From Psilocybe azurescens (Eukaryota; Basidiomycota; Agaricomycetes; Agaricales; Agrocybaceae): DNA of 64,000 bases. Made by a program: the position numbers and the translations under genes. Location: assembly GCA_023853785.1 (NCBI GenBank), contig JAJIRX010000648.1:186001-250000 (forward strand). The letters are read 5' to 3'. The notes under the pieces are model-generated. The model made no database searches. It saw only the letters and a list, made by a program, of their open reading frames with translations, and was not told the DNA's origin. Positions 43,278 to 56,617 of this stretch are shown one piece after another; positions within the stretch are counted from its first letter, which is position 1, and every line of letters begins with the position of its first letter.

Positions 43278-45297
43278 ATGTCCGATTCCCCTTACCCCCC
43301 GAATGAAAGCACACCGTTGCTCCCAGATAATAATGTTACTGGCGGCGATCCTACGCTCGTTGGCCTGTCGTCGTCGTCGTCTTTAACAGCCATAACAAAT
43401 TTTCCGGATCCGGAAATTGTTACCCAGGACTCTGGCGCTGTTAGGTTGGATTTTAAGCTTTTTAGGTCCCTGTTATGGGACTCAACTCCAGGTAATTGCA
43501 ACTCCTCTACACCCTCGCTTAATTCATTTCAATGTCTTTTTTACAGTGATACTTTCTTACATACTGCAAAATTCCATTCAGACCGCCTCCATTGTGATCG
43601 TGGGTCGTCTCGGACCGAATGAGTTATCAGTCGCGGCATTTTCCTTGATGCTCGCCTTCGTCACTGGCGAGTAGATTATCACCTATGTGCCATAAGGATG
43701 ATCCCACGGTTTGATTTTCAGGTTGGTGTGTGGCACTCGGTGGGACTACGGCACTCGATACCCTTGGGTCTCAGTCGTTCACAGGCGGCAGCCATAAAAC
43801 CGACCTCTCTATACACTTTCAAAGATGTGTTATCATCCTCTGGATTTTACTCATTCCTGTCTGCTTTTTATGGGCGTTTATTGAACCCGTTCTACTTGCA
43901 TTTGGTCAACCTGCTCATCTGTGCCGGGATGTCCAGCAGTTTTTGCGCATTTTGATTACCGGGGCACCTGGATACATTGGTTTCGAGAGTTTGAAGAAGT
44001 ATCTCCAATGTCAAGGTGAGAATCGAACAATCGGATCTTCTCCGGCGCTAATAATCGTCTTTGCAGGTATTATGGGAGCTTCTACGACTGTCTTGCTCAT
44101 AGTTTCCCCGATTAATATTGCTCTCAATATCGCTTTGGTGCACTACACGCCGCTGGGTCTCTGGGGATCTCCTTTGGCAGTTTCGATTACTTATTGGCTT
44201 TGCTTTATCATCCTTGGCATCTGGACGAGCCTTTCCGCGGCCCACAAGCAAAACGGAACCTGGGGTGGAGTGAATCTACTCCTCGTGCTCGAGCTCAAAA
44301 GCTGTGTCGAGTTCCTCAAGTTGGCCCTGCCGGGAATCCTCATGGTAGGCACAGAATGGTGAGCAGAATTTGTCGATCAACGTCATTCTGCAGCATTCTG
44401 ATTAATTTCGAAAAGGGCAGCATTTGAGATAGTTGCACTAGCCGCTGGACGCCTCGGAGAAATTCCTCTTGCAGCCCAATCTATTATCATGACCACAGAC
44501 CAAAGTGAGCGAACTAATTAACTAATGCCTGGTAATTTACTGACTTGAAATAAAAGTTCTGAATACCCTTCCATTTGGAATAGGCGTCGCTGCTTCTACC
44601 AGGGTCGGCAACCTCATTGGTGCTCGATCTCCTACTGGGGCAAAAATTGCGGCGCATGCGGCGGCACTTCTCAGTGTCATAGTAGGCACTTTCGTAATGC
44701 TTGCTATGATGGCGTCCAAAGATGTTAGCCAATAATTTTCCTCGCCCCAGTGCATCAATAACTCACGACTGTCCGAACGATAGGTCTATGGCCTTCTATT
44801 TAGCGACGATAGAGATGTTGTGGGACTTGTGAGCAAGGTAATGCCACTTGTCGCCTCTTTCCAAGTAGCAGATGGTTTGGCAGGGTCGTGTGGTGGTGTT
44901 CTTCGAGGTCAAGGTAAGTTGGTTGATTGATTCGGAGAACCTAATCTCAAATCTATACTGTTGACTTAGGTCGCCAGCACCTTGGAGCTCTCTTCAATAT
45001 CATTGCCTACTACGTCCTTGCCCTTCCAATGGGGATTACTATGGCCTTCCATCCTAAAATAAATCTTGGTTTGCAAGGCTTATGGATTGGTATGCAAGAC
45101 ATATGTTCTTATCCACTTTGAGTTCTGATACAAAAATTTTCACAGGTCAGGTTGTTGCTCTCTTCTTAGTTGGAATAGGGGAGTATTGCGTTGTCTGGCT
45201 TGGTACTGATTGGAACTTGGAGGTCGCAAAAGGCATGGAGAGAAATAGAGAGGAAGCAAAGCGGCATAGGCTTGCTTCCGCTGACTCGACTTCTTAA
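43278..45297 (+). CDS. MATE family multidrug/toxin exporter
   Basis: MATE proteins export organic cations in exchange for H+ or Na+. The ATG at 43278 opens [19 protein letters not shown], a vacuolar-type acidic/dileucine-like N-terminus. After an acidic tail come [53 protein letters not shown] (the diagnostic TLGSQ segment), [54 protein letters not shown], the second half with [57 protein letters not shown] and [20 protein letters not shown]. The stop is at 45297. About twelve helices, some ten short introns, no frame break found. Confidence 0.93.
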
Positions 45298-45651
45298 AAT
45301 TAGGCCTAATATCCTTTAAAAGTTGAAGCATGCTTTTTGTACGGGATAAAAGGTCAATATCAGTTTCTTAAATACATGTCATCTATGTAGCGTCATATTT
45401 TTCTAAACGATCTATCTACTTCTCTCTTGGCATAAGCTTGGCACGTCGACGGTGCCAACTGAGGAGAAAAACTTCCGCATTAGGAATACGCGCCTGCTGA
45501 GTCAGCAGGCACGCGTAGCGAAATATCGACACGTCGACGTTACACACGAATGTGGTTGCAGTAAATCTCAAATTCCCTTTCCCTCATACCACACCATCGT
45601 TTTTTTCTCGGAATACCACTTAATTGAGGATAACCGCTCTATTCTCTGGCC
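45298..45651. other. intergenic, STT3 promoter region
   Basis: No gene. It contains a small inverted repeat around 45493-45514 (CGCGCCTGCTGAGTCAGCAG with GCACGCG). Confidence 0.35.
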
Positions 45652-48629
45652 ATGTCTACGGCCTATCCAATCCCTTCAGACATTTCACCGGTGACGGTCA
45701 AGAATACAGCGTCATTGCTGCGCATTGTTGCTCTTGCACTAATTTCTGGAGCTGCAATCGCCTCTCGTTTATTCGCAGTCGTTAACTTTGAAAGTATTAT
45801 TCACGAATTGTATGTGCTCACGGAATCTTTAACTGGGGGAACGTGCATTCTCATAATCTTCGAACAGTGATCCATGGTTCAATTAGTGCGTATGTTCTGT
45901 CTTCCACTGTCAACACCAATTTAGTTGTTTCCGGAGTCGAGCAACAAGAGTATTGGCCGCCAAAGGCTTCTATGTGCGCTTTTTTAATCCTGCTTGTGGA
46001 ACGCTTGCTGACAGCCTTGTAGGAATTCTGGAATTGGTTCGATCCTACTGCATGGTATCCGCTGGGTCGTGTCGTCGGTGGTACCGTTTATCCAGGATTA
46101 ATGGTCACCAGCGGAGTGATTTACAACATTCTCCATGCCCTCAATCTTCCAGTCGACATTAGGAACGTATGTGTGTTGTTGGCACCAGGATTCAGTGCAC
46201 TGACGGCTTGGGCGACTTACATGTAAGCGTTTGACTGCTTTACATAAATAAAGACTTACCTTGAGAACAAGGTTCACCAAAGAGATGAAAGATGAAAGCG
46301 CCGGACTGCTGGCCGCCGCCTTTATTGGCATTGTTCCTGGATACATCTCCCGTTCGGTGGCAGGCTCCTACGATAACGAAGCAATTGCCATCTTCCTCCT
46401 TATGTTTACTTTCTATTGTTGGATCAAAGCATTGAAGCAAGGAAGCGCTCTTTTGGTACCGTTGCCGCGGTTTTCTACTTCTATATGGTCGCTGCATGGG
46501 GTGCTTTTTTTTGTATCATTTAACTATATGCGTCTTAATCATGACTTACGACCTATAGGTGGATATGTTTTCATCACCAACATGATTCCCCTGCACGCCC
46601 TGGTGCTGGTTCTGATGGGTCGTTACTCCGATAGGCTATATGTCGCCTACTCATCATGGTACGCAATCGGTACTTTGTCCAGCATGCAAGTGCCATTTGT
46701 TGGCTTCCAACCTGTCAGCACAAGCGAGCATATGGGAGCACTTGGTACGATATATGCTGTCTATGTTAACCTTTTAAATTAACAAGCAATTCAAAGGTGT
46801 CTTTGGATTATTGCAAATCGTGGCTTTTGGACAGTTGGTACGAACACATGTATCATCCCAACAATTCCAGAAACTCCTCTTCGGTTCTGTCGTGGCCACT
46901 GGAATTCTCGGGGCCTTTGCGTTTATCTTCTTGACCTACAAGGGGATGATCGCTCCCTGGACCGGTCGATTCTACTCGCTCTGGGATACAGGCTACGCCA
47001 AAAAGTAACACCTTTCTCAATTTTATGATATAACCTTAAACTGACCGTTTTACGTAGATACATCCCGATTATCGCGTCAGTCTCGGAGCATCAACCAACT
47101 GCATGGCCCTCCTTTTTCATGGATTTGCAATTCTTGATTTTCCTGTTCCCAGCTGGTGTCATTCTCTGCTTCCGTGAGCTTCGCGATGAGCATCTCTTCG
47201 TCATTATCTATGCCGTCATGGCCAGCTACTTTGCTGGTGTCATGGTCCGTCTTATGTTGACACTCACCCCTGTCGTGTGTGTCGCTTCGGCGATCGCCCT
47301 GTCGACATTACTCGACACGTACATCGATCCCACAGAGCCCCCAGTCCCCGAGGACGTGGACGATGCTGCCTCAGTTGCTACGAATGGAAGCTCTGCTGGC
47401 CCAGCTCCCAAGAAGGGCAAGAAAGCCGCCAACACCTCAGCTATTCCAGGCGCGAAAGGCGTTTTGGGCGACATTTTATCGGCCACCACTCCCGCTACCA
47501 AAGGAGCTGCAGCCAAGCCTAAGGGAATTTTCGGAATTGACGCTCGTCTTGTGGTCATCTTGAACACGCTGATGATGCTGTTCTTCTTCGTTTTCCATTG
47601 TACATGGGTGACTTCTAATGCTTATTCATCACCATCTGTTGTATTGGCCTCTCAGAACCCTGATGGCTCTCAACACATCATCGATGATTTCCGTGAGGCT
47701 TACTATTGGCTGCGACAAAATACCCCACAGGATGCTGTTGTCATGAGCTGGTGGGATTATGGTTATCAAATTGCTGGCATGGCCGATCGACCCACCCTTG
47801 TAGATAACAATACCTGGAATAATAGTAAGTCCCTCTGGACTTTGCATTTTTCTCATGAAAGTTAATATTTGTCTATTTTTCCCTTGCCAGCCCATATTGC
47901 GACTGTTGGAAAAGCCATGTCAAGCTCGGAAGAAGTTGCTTATCCCATTCTCAGGAAACACGACGTTGACTATGTTCTCGTCATTTTCGGCGGTCTCATT
48001 GGATACTCCGGCGACGATATCAATAAGTTCTTGTGGATGGTCCGTATCGCTCAAGGTGTCTGGCCCGATGAAATCCAAGAACCCAACTACTTCACACCGC
48101 AAGGAGAGTACAGAATCGACGACAGAGCTTCAACTGCGATGAAGGAGAGTCTCATGTACAAGATGTCATATTACCGGTGAATTTCGTTTTTTACCCCGCG
48201 GATTTGACGTATATCAGCTGACGGGCCTTATTGTCGTTAGATTTAATGAGCTCTTTGGAGGCAATACGGGGACTGATCGAGTCCGCCAGCAACAGGTGCC
48301 TAAAGTAGGACCCACGCTGGACTACCTTGGTGCGTCTCTTTTTCTCACATAGCGGGTAAACAAGGAACTAAACGAGTCTTTTTGATTCCATAGATGAGGC
48401 ATTCACATCTGAAAACTGGATCGTAAGTCTTTTTCTCCCCGATTCCGCATACATTCCCAATGCCGCACTTTCTTTACACTTTTTGCTCACACCCCATTTT
48501 GCAGGTCCGGATTTATCAAGTTAAGAAGGAGGACTCTCTTGGACGAGATCTTAAAAGTGCGAACCATTTTTCGCAAGGCAAAAGAGGAAACGTAGCAAGC
48601 CTGCACCGAGACGGCGAGCTATTGTATAA
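45652..48629 (+). CDS. STT3: oligosaccharyltransferase catalytic subunit STT3
   Basis: STT3 transfers the lipid-linked glycan to Asn in the ER lumen. The ATG at 45652 opens [20 protein letters not shown]. Catalytic features in order: first acidic motif FDPWFN, then [19 protein letters not shown], second acidic motif [25 protein letters not shown], and [20 protein letters not shown] (WWDYG plus the DNNTW segment). A Lys/Ala-rich insert ([18 protein letters not shown]) separates the last helices. The tail ends [11 protein letters not shown] with TAA at 48629. More than ten introns. Two frame breaks, both one base too few, lie in T run 46451-46454 and A run 48580-48583. Because the gene is essential these are almost certainly consensus errors. 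Confidence 0.97.
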
Positions 48630-49819
48630 TTTTATGTGTGATTCGAATTTAGGTACTAGAGACAAATCATTACACCCCCAAAAGCCCTTTATCATCCTCT
48701 CTTCCTGTATGACCGAGGTATGAGGTGTGAAGATGATGAGAAAGTCTCGGTGGACTTCGGGCACGTTGTGGAGGAAGTCTAAAGACTTGGGTCCCTGCGA
48801 ACTTTTCAAAACTGATTATCAGAGGAACGTGGTCGCGCCCAACAATGTTGGCTGTTTTTGAAATTGGGACCATGGGGTTGATACATATATGCTGGGGTTC
48901 TAGACACCCACGAGGAAGATATGAGGAGATACATTGATCTGGGGTAATCGTTGTGGGACGATTGGTTGGATGTGAGAGGAATCGCTGAAGGATTGGCGTT
49001 GATTAAACGGAAAGAGAAAGAAGATAGGATGACGCTTGTGAATAGTTCAGGGACATAGCTTACCAAGGTATATGGGGGCGAACCATGTTTTTCAAGCGAT
49101 GACTACTTTGATTTTGAAGACTGAGATTGTGCTTGAATGAATCAGACAGCGGATATCTTATAGTCTTTCAAGTCTTTTGGGCCTCGTGTAGAACGATGCG
49201 ATTGATTACCAAGTTATGATTGTCAATCGAGTTTTTGAAGTCATTATCTGAAGCAGGAAGAAATATCAAGAGCAATTTTAAGAGCAAACGCAGCAGAATA
49301 ACTATCTCAAGGCCTGTATTACCGCTTAGCCGTGCCTTTTCGTGTTCTTATGCATACAAATGTCGGAGGATTGAACTATATTGTGATGAGATTGGCTGTC
49401 ATCGGTAAATGTGCTGTGGTTGGATCATAGTACCCCCTGGGTGGATCTAAGTTGTAGCCAAAGATCTAACCCATGATGCAGTCAATTTCAAAAAGTTTCT
49501 GAGGAGGAAGTGATTCGTCAAGCCAGCTTGATAGTAGATGTTGTGTTTGAGTTTGAGATGACTTTTTTTTTAGTATTGAGCTTCAGCTTAAACAGTGAGC
49601 ACAAGAGAGAGATGATGGCACAGCCACCTTGTGCTCCAGTGACGACGCGAACTTTTAAAGACAACAGCAACAAACAACTTTGCCGAAAGAAATCCGTAAC
49701 GTCCACTTGTTCCTTGGATCTTGCTTCGGCAACGCGTTAGCTTTCGCATTCTTGTGGATTCTGGCCAGGCGCTTTTGACTCCTAATTTCTATTTTATATC
49801 CCACTCTACATAGGCCAAC
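48630..49819. other. intergenic, no gene seen
   Basis: About 1.2 kb between STT3 and the dynamin gene, both on +. Short ORFs on both strands lack any motif. Confidence 0.35.
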
Positions 49820-52800
49820 ATGGATCACGATTTAATCAGGCTCGTGAACAAACTGCAGGACACGTTCAGCAATCTCGGTACGCAAATTGTTTCCTGGATA
49901 AGTTGGGTTGCTGAATGACCGATTGTTTATAAAGGCGGAGAGCTGGATATGCCTCAGCTGGTCGTGGTACGTTCTTCTTTGACGTGAATGGTTTGTTGGA
50001 CAATGCGTGAGCTGAATTGGTATGAAAGGTTGGTAGTCAATCCTCGGGCAAATCAAGTGTCCTAGAAACGTCAGTTGCCACCACAATATCCCACTCTTCG
50101 GCAATGAACTAAATTTGCTGTCTAGAATTGTTGGAAGAGACTTCCTTCCTCGAGGCCAGGGCATTGTTACTCGAAGGCCACTCGTCCTACAACTCATAAA
50201 CACTCCCGAACCCACCGAAACCTCATCGCCGGCCTATAGAGAATGGGGTCAATTCCTCCACATCGACAAAAAATTCACGGACTTCGGTGAAATCAGGAAG
50301 GAAATTGAACAGGAAACGTTCAGAGTAGCGGGTCAGAATAAGGGTGTTAGCAAGCTACCTATCTCGCTTCGGATATATAGTCCAGATGTGTTGGACCTGA
50401 CATTGGTGGATTTACCTGGACTCACAAAGGTGCGTGGCCAACCTTAGTTATTCTTTGATTGTCCTAACAGATTGCCTTCAAGATTCCCGTAGGCGACCAG
50501 CCAAGTGATATTGAACGTCAAATTCGGAATCTCGTTCTTGATTATATTTCAAAACCAAACAGGTGCGAATATGCATCCCTTGCATATTATACTATCTAAG
50601 TTTCCACCAGCGTCATCTTGGCTGTATCTCCCGCCAACGTCGATCTCGCCAACTCTGAGTCGTTGAAACTTGCTCGCTCAGTCGATTCTCAAGGCCGGCG
50701 CACTATCGGTGTGCTAACAAAGCTTGATTTGATGGATGCGGGCACAAACGCGCTCGATATTCTCACCGGACGCGTCTATCCACTGAAATTGGGATTCATC
50801 GGTATTGTCAATCGCAGTCAACAAGATATCAATTCTGAGAAGAGCATGGCCGACGCTTTGGAGAGCGAAACAGAGTTCTTCCGGAATCACCCCGCATATC
50901 GAAATATCGCTCACAAAAATGGTACAAAGTATCTAGCGAAGTCTCTCAACCAGGTTGGTGCTCCTATTATAAGTATAAACTTGTGGTAATATACTCAACG
51001 GGCAATGTTTAGGTCTTGATAAACCACATACGAGAGAAATTGCCTGATATGAAGGCCCGACTTAATACGCTTATGGGGCAGGCACAACAGGAACTCAACT
51101 CATTTGGTGATTCAGCCATTTTCGGCGACAAAAATCAGGTGTGTTTTTACCCAATATCTCTCGATGTACTCCATGCGCTGATACTCCAATGTAGCAAGGA
51201 GCCCTTATCCTGCGTTTGATGACACAATTTGCCCGCGACTTCGTGTCGTCAATCGAGGGGACCAAGGTTGATATTTCTACGAAAGAACTGTCTGGTGGTG
51301 CCAGGATTTATTACATCTTCAACGACATCTTCGGTCGTGCTCTTGCTTCCATCGATGCCACTCATAACTTGGATAACCAAGACATTCGTACAGCCATTCG
51401 CAACTCTACTGGACCGCGGCCGAGCCTCTTCGTGCCGGAGATGGCATTCGATTTGTTGGTCAAACCTCAAATTAAGTTGCTGGAAGCCCCTAGTTTGCGA
51501 TGCGTTGAGCTGGTTTACGAGGAGTTGGTCAAAATCTGTCACAACTGCACTAGTACTGTGAGTCTAATTATTTTTTTAAAAACTTCATTTTCGTTGTTGA
51601 CAACCTTTTGCAGGAGCTCGCACGATTCCCAAGGCTTCATGCGCAGCTGATTGAGGTTGTATCTGAACTTCTTCGAGAACGACTAGGCCCAACGTCAGAG
51701 TATGCCCAGAGCTTGATCGAGATCCAGGCCGCCTACATTAACACAAATCACCCTGCTTTCATTTCGGGGTCTGCCACTGCCGCTGAACAAACCTATCAGC
51801 CGTCAAGACAACAAATTTCTCAAAGGGTCAGTCATAGTTAGTGATATAACTTATGAGAAAGATTGTAATTGATAGATCAATGTAGCCCCAATCCACCGAG
51901 CCTATCAATGGCCACGGAGGATCCCCCCGAAGACGAGGAAGAGGACACCTCAGACGACCTGAATGGCCTAAATGGTATCTTCCCCCCCTAGAGATGGGCG
52001 TTCCGTATCTTCCACCCTTCACGATCGCTCACGGACAACTCTCTCAGCTGCAACCGGCACAGCTGCTGTGAGCGTGAATCAGGGCGTCGTCAAGCGCTCG
52101 TCGTCGAAGTCGCGGACGGGGCGCGCGTCACATGGCGGGCACCAGCACCAACAGATCTCTAGCAGGCCGCCGTCGGCGTTCGACCGTGGTGGGGGGCAAC
52201 ATGTCGGTATGAGCGGAGGCTCGTCGCCGCCCTCTGGGTCAACAGCGAGGGAGACGTTCTTGAACTACTTCTTTGGACAGAATGGGCCAGGGCCGATTGC
52301 TGGCTCAAGTGTGGATCGCATTATGCAGGGGCAGGGGCAGGGGCAGGGGCACCATGGACATGGCAATGCGGAGGCCTCTCTGATTGTGCCAATTGGGCGT
52401 GATGTCTCTGGTTCTGAGCCTTCTATGTCAAGTGGGTTGATGGCTGGAAAGCGTGGTATTGATGGAAATAGCGCTGCCTACGACATGAAGAGCCTCGGGA
52501 GACATATTGAAGCCGTGAGTACCTTTTCATCTTCATCTTCATTTCACCACATCTCCGTTTCATCTCCACGTCTTTTTCATCTCCACGTCTTTTTCATCTC
52601 CATGTCTTTTTCATCTCCATATTTTTTCATCTCCATGTCTTTTTCATCTCCACCTTTTCCATCTTGTCTTGCCTTTCTGTGCAACCTTGTTGACGTCCAG
52701 TGTTCACAGGTCCCAGCGGACGGTTCCCAATTGACCATACGAGAAGAGATGGAAACGCAGCTGATTCGATCCCTCATCACTTCCTACTTCAACATCGTGC

Positions 52801-53033
52801 GGCAGAGCATCCAAGACATCATTCCAAAAGCTATCATGCACTTCCTTGTCAACCACACCGCTCAGCAGGTCCAAAATCGTCTCGTCGCGTCTCTTTACAA
52901 GCCAGACTTGTTTGCGGACATGCTCAACGAAGACGAAGCCTTGGTGGCAGAGAGGACAAGAGTCAAGGCATTGTTAGATGCCTACAAAGAGGCATTTAAA
53001 ACATTGTCGGACGTTGGCTTAAAGTCGACATAG
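49820..53033 (+). CDS. DNM1: dynamin-related GTPase (Dnm1/Vps1 type)
   Basis: A membrane-fission GTPase. The ATG at 49820 opens [21 protein letters not shown]-loop [13 protein letters not shown]; switch region [37 protein letters not shown]. The middle domain includes [19 protein letters not shown] and [11 protein letters not shown], then a disordered insert rich in Ser/Gly with a GQGQGQGQ run, and a C-terminal GED ([50 protein letters not shown]), stop 53033. No PH domain or proline-rich tail, as in Dnm1/Vps1. The long insert before GED favours Dnm1 (mitochondrial and peroxisomal fission) over Vps1. One extra C in the run 51982-51988 breaks the frame. Introns are numerous; the last is discussed separately. 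Confidence 0.93.
52515..52709 (+). repeat. repeat-bearing 195-nt intron of the dynamin gene
   Basis: GTGAGT..TTCACAG. It holds about five imperfect copies of an 18-nt TTTTCATCTCCATGTCTT unit. Its length is a multiple of three and it has no in-frame stop, so retention would add 65 residues rather than truncate the protein. Confidence 0.75.
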
Positions 53034-53547
53034 AGATTTGAGGTGTAGTGGATCGTATTCAATAAATAAAAAAACATGTATGGGCATCCAATGTTATCTT
53101 TTACCCTGTCCTTTTTCTTCTCACCCTAACGTGTTTAATAGTTTAGTTTTTATGACCATTCACTCTTCCTTCATAGGTTTAATAATCATGAATAATCATC
53201 TAGGGGGTCGTTCAATCATTGTACCTGGGATACTACAACACGTGCTTGTATATAACGGTAAGGACGGACGGGCACGCTCTGCGAGCGAGGGTCATACGTT
53301 AGAGAAGTAAAATATCCGACTCTTGAGTGACCTTCAAACCCACAGAACCACCCATCCTCCATATATCTCGACATAACGCTAGAAATATGAGAATACAGTC
53401 ACGAACACTGAACACGCTAGAACCCAGCAAGAGGCAGAGACGGGAAGAACACAGCACATGATAAACCAGTGAAGGGAGCAGGCGCGTTTGTGTGGAAGAG
53501 AAAAGCAAGACCACCCTTGCGAAAAACCCTTGTTAGGAGAGGGTTTT
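53034..53547. other. convergent intergenic region
   Basis: 3' flanks of the dynamin (+) and AAA ATPase (-) genes. An AATAAATAAAAAAAC stretch at 53061-53075 could be the polyadenylation signal of the dynamin gene. Confidence 0.4.
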
Positions 53548-56500
53548 TCACGGGGCGGCATCGGTGGCGGGCGCAGGAGTCACGGGAGTGGTTGAAGATG
53601 AGGGCTTGACGGCAACCCATTTCTCCTTCTTCCCATCGTCCTCCGTGGTTTTATCGCCCTCCTCCTCCGATGTGACGCTTTCTTCAGTATCGGCGTCGAC
53701 GCCAGCGCTTGTCTCGGATTCGGAGCTAGAGGCAGAAGATGTAGCCTCAGATGTGCCCTCTTCAGTTGTAGTGGCTGCTGCTGCGGATTCAGTAGATGAA
53801 GTCGAGGTGGCTGCAGAAGAATCACTCTTCGCGGTTTCGCGGAGCTTCTTGGCCTTTGCCCGCTCTTTTCCTCTCGAGTTTCTGCAAGTGCAAGATTAGC
53901 GACGGGTGTCCCGGTCATTGTGTTACGAGGGGCAGCGTACCTCTTTAGCCTCCTTCTCTTCTTTCTGATTGTTTGTGAAAAAGAAGTCAGCAAATGTGTC
54001 AAAAATCTGGGGTATCATTGCGTGGTCACCTCTTTAGCCTCTTTTCTCTTCCTTCTGCAGAAGATAAAGGCCGTTAGACGGATAAAGGGGGTCATGGAGA
54101 ATCTTCACATTACCTCTTTTTGGCTGCCTCCTCGGCTTCTTTCTTCTCCTTTGCTTCACGCTATATAAAATGATGTGGAGTCAGTAACAAAGAACACAAA
54201 AGGAGGTTCCCACACAAACCTCAGCCTTCTCCTTCTTCAACTTCTCGCGAGTCTCCCTCTCTTGAATGATCCACTCGCCGACTTCATCGACACATTCTCT
54301 TGGACGAGTCTTGTTCTTCAACAGATAACCTTGCAGGCCGGCGACCTGGAAGGAAATTGATGTTACTGATTTGCTATGATCGAAATATAAAGTCGTCTTA
54401 CGCTAAGTTCATCCTCAGGAATGGCTTCGGCAAAACGTTTAGCAAGTTCAGAAATTTCTTCTTCGGTAAGGAGAGGAATAGCGTGCGTAAACGCCTTGCG
54501 TTTAGGCAGGGGTAGGTTCTGCTGCGAGGGGTCTTTGGGCGTGACGGGAACAGGCGGCGCGGCGGAGGCAGGCGCAGACGGTTTGAAAGGGAAGAAACAT
54601 TTGAAAATTCCCTCCGCCTGCCACTTTGTCGCATGAGTGAAATTGACCCAAACGTCCATACGCCCGGGGCGGCTGAGAGCAGGGTCCAAACGCTCGATAT
54701 GATTTGTGGTGGCAAAAAGTAACCTAGAATGGAAAAGATCAGAATTGTTGGGTTATATATAGTTATGTTGAATGACCCACCGTCCCTCGGCCGCCGCCAC
54801 ACCGTCCAGACTGTTGAGAAGGCCACTCAAGCTCAGTGTAGATCCATCCGTTGTCTCAGCAGCCTCTTTGGCCTCTTTCGAGGTGGCGGCAGTGGGTGCA
54901 CCGGTAGAGGTCGCATCACGGGAGACGGAGCGAGTGAAAGCGGCATCCAAATCTTCTAAAAGGAGAATACACCTATAGTCCGGATTAGCTTAAATATACA
55001 CACTGTTACTTGGGGACAAATGTATACGGACCTGGAAGGCACGTTTCCCATCAAAGTTGTCAGAGTGTTGTCGCTCATTCTATAAGGGTGTTAGAGGAAT
55101 ACGAGTTAAAATGATGAACTATAATCTTACCCCTTGGAAGACAATGAGACGACATAGATGTCCAAGCCAAGCTCTCCGGCCAACGAATGAATAAGCGAAG
55201 TCTTGCCGCTGTATGGGAATATATCAGGTCACAAGTATCAATAAACGGAAAACTGACTTACCTTCCGGGTACCCCGTGCAAAAGATAACCTCTCCTGAAC
55301 GGAATTCCTTGACATAACCGTCAGAATTTGTGATTAATTGCAAACCTGAAGAAGCATACCTCTCTCCGCATACCTGGGGCAACGAGCACGCGACAGTGAG
55401 ATAACTTAATTAATACTAGACATGAGCTAAAAATCACATACCATTCCTCCGAGCACAAGAAGTCTTTGCAGTCAGCAAGAAGCATGTCCTTGACTCCTGG
55501 TTGGAGGACGATCGAGCTCATGGGCCTCTTCTGTCTAGCCCCATTCCAGCGCCAGCAACCGTAAGTGCTAAATAGGATAGTGATATTAGTCTTATGCTAA
55601 CAATAGGATTGGAAGTAATAAGCACTTACGTGTCAGCCATGAAAATATGTACACGGTGTTCGGCGTCTTTTTCATACTCGCGCTTAGCTTCCAACACCAA
55701 TTTCTTCAAAATATCGTTATTGCGAGCGACGACGCTTCATTAATATGTCAGTACATACACTGCATCGGAAATGAATATGTATGTACCTTATCTTCAACGA
55801 GCAACCATGGCCGTAGTCAGGATAACGCTTTGTACGGGTAATCTGGAGCGCCAAAGGAGTTAATATCGCGACTCGGAAAAGGGCAGGAGTATTAATGAAT
55901 CAGCTTACCCTAAGCCAGTGGCCACGGTAATAGATAGTATGAGTAGTATCTTATGAAAGCATCAGCTGTCAGCGTCGCACCGCATTTGTTATGAGTCATT
56001 TAGAATCAATCCACTTACCAAGGCTAGGCATGAATGCAACCTTCCGTCTTCGTCGGCCGTGGACGAGGGTAGTATCATCTTCCTCCTCTTCCTCTTCCAA
56101 ATCTCCAGTTGTTGACTGTGTTATACCATTACGGTTAACAGAGCGAGTGGTGATTTCGAACTCGCGACTTCTGCCCCATGAGGGTTGCTGAATAAATGGT
56201 TAGCACACGCAAATAGGGGTAGAATACAATTGCTAGAAACCTTGGCAAGCCAGTGCATTAACCTGAGTGGAATTGTGATGAGTGGCTCAATACTAGCTGC
56301 GCGAAGTTAAATGACTTACCAATCATAAGGGTAATCGTCTTGGCTAAAATGGGCAGTGAGGAAGAAGGCTGGATGGTGGATTAGAACTTGAACAACAATG
56401 CTATGATATGGAATAATCACAGTCTACAAAGCCATTCCATGCTGAAACTGACGCCCGGCGAGCAGTCTCGACGGTGCCTCCAATGACTACGAGTTTCTGC

Positions 56501-56617
56501 AGGACATACAGCTGAGTTGGGATATAAACGGCAATGTAAAGAGATACGCACCAGGGTATCCTGGATAGCCCCTGTGCTCATTCCCAGGGGGGACAACATA
56601 TTCCTAATGGAATCCAT
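53548..56617 (-). CDS. BCS1-like AAA ATPase with long acidic tail
   Basis: Bcs1 is a mitochondrial inner-membrane AAA chaperone for the Rieske protein; mushrooms have many paralogues. The ATG at 56617 opens [20 protein letters not shown], then the BCS1 N-domain: [40 protein letters not shown] and [23 protein letters not shown] motifs: [20 protein letters not shown] (Walker A), [12 protein letters not shown] (Walker B), [30 protein letters not shown] and RMD. The C-terminal part is a charged [16 protein letters not shown] helix followed by a Ser/Thr/Glu-rich tail ending [13 protein letters not shown], stop 53548. That tail is not in yeast Bcs1. About twelve introns. It is one of the expanded paralogues rather than the canonical chaperone, judging from the tail and the loop insert after Walker B. 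Confidence 0.9.

Noticed and set aside
53564..53899. 111-residue + strand Ser/Val-rich ORF
   Set aside because: Antisense of the acidic Ser/Thr/Glu-rich tail of the BCS1-like gene.
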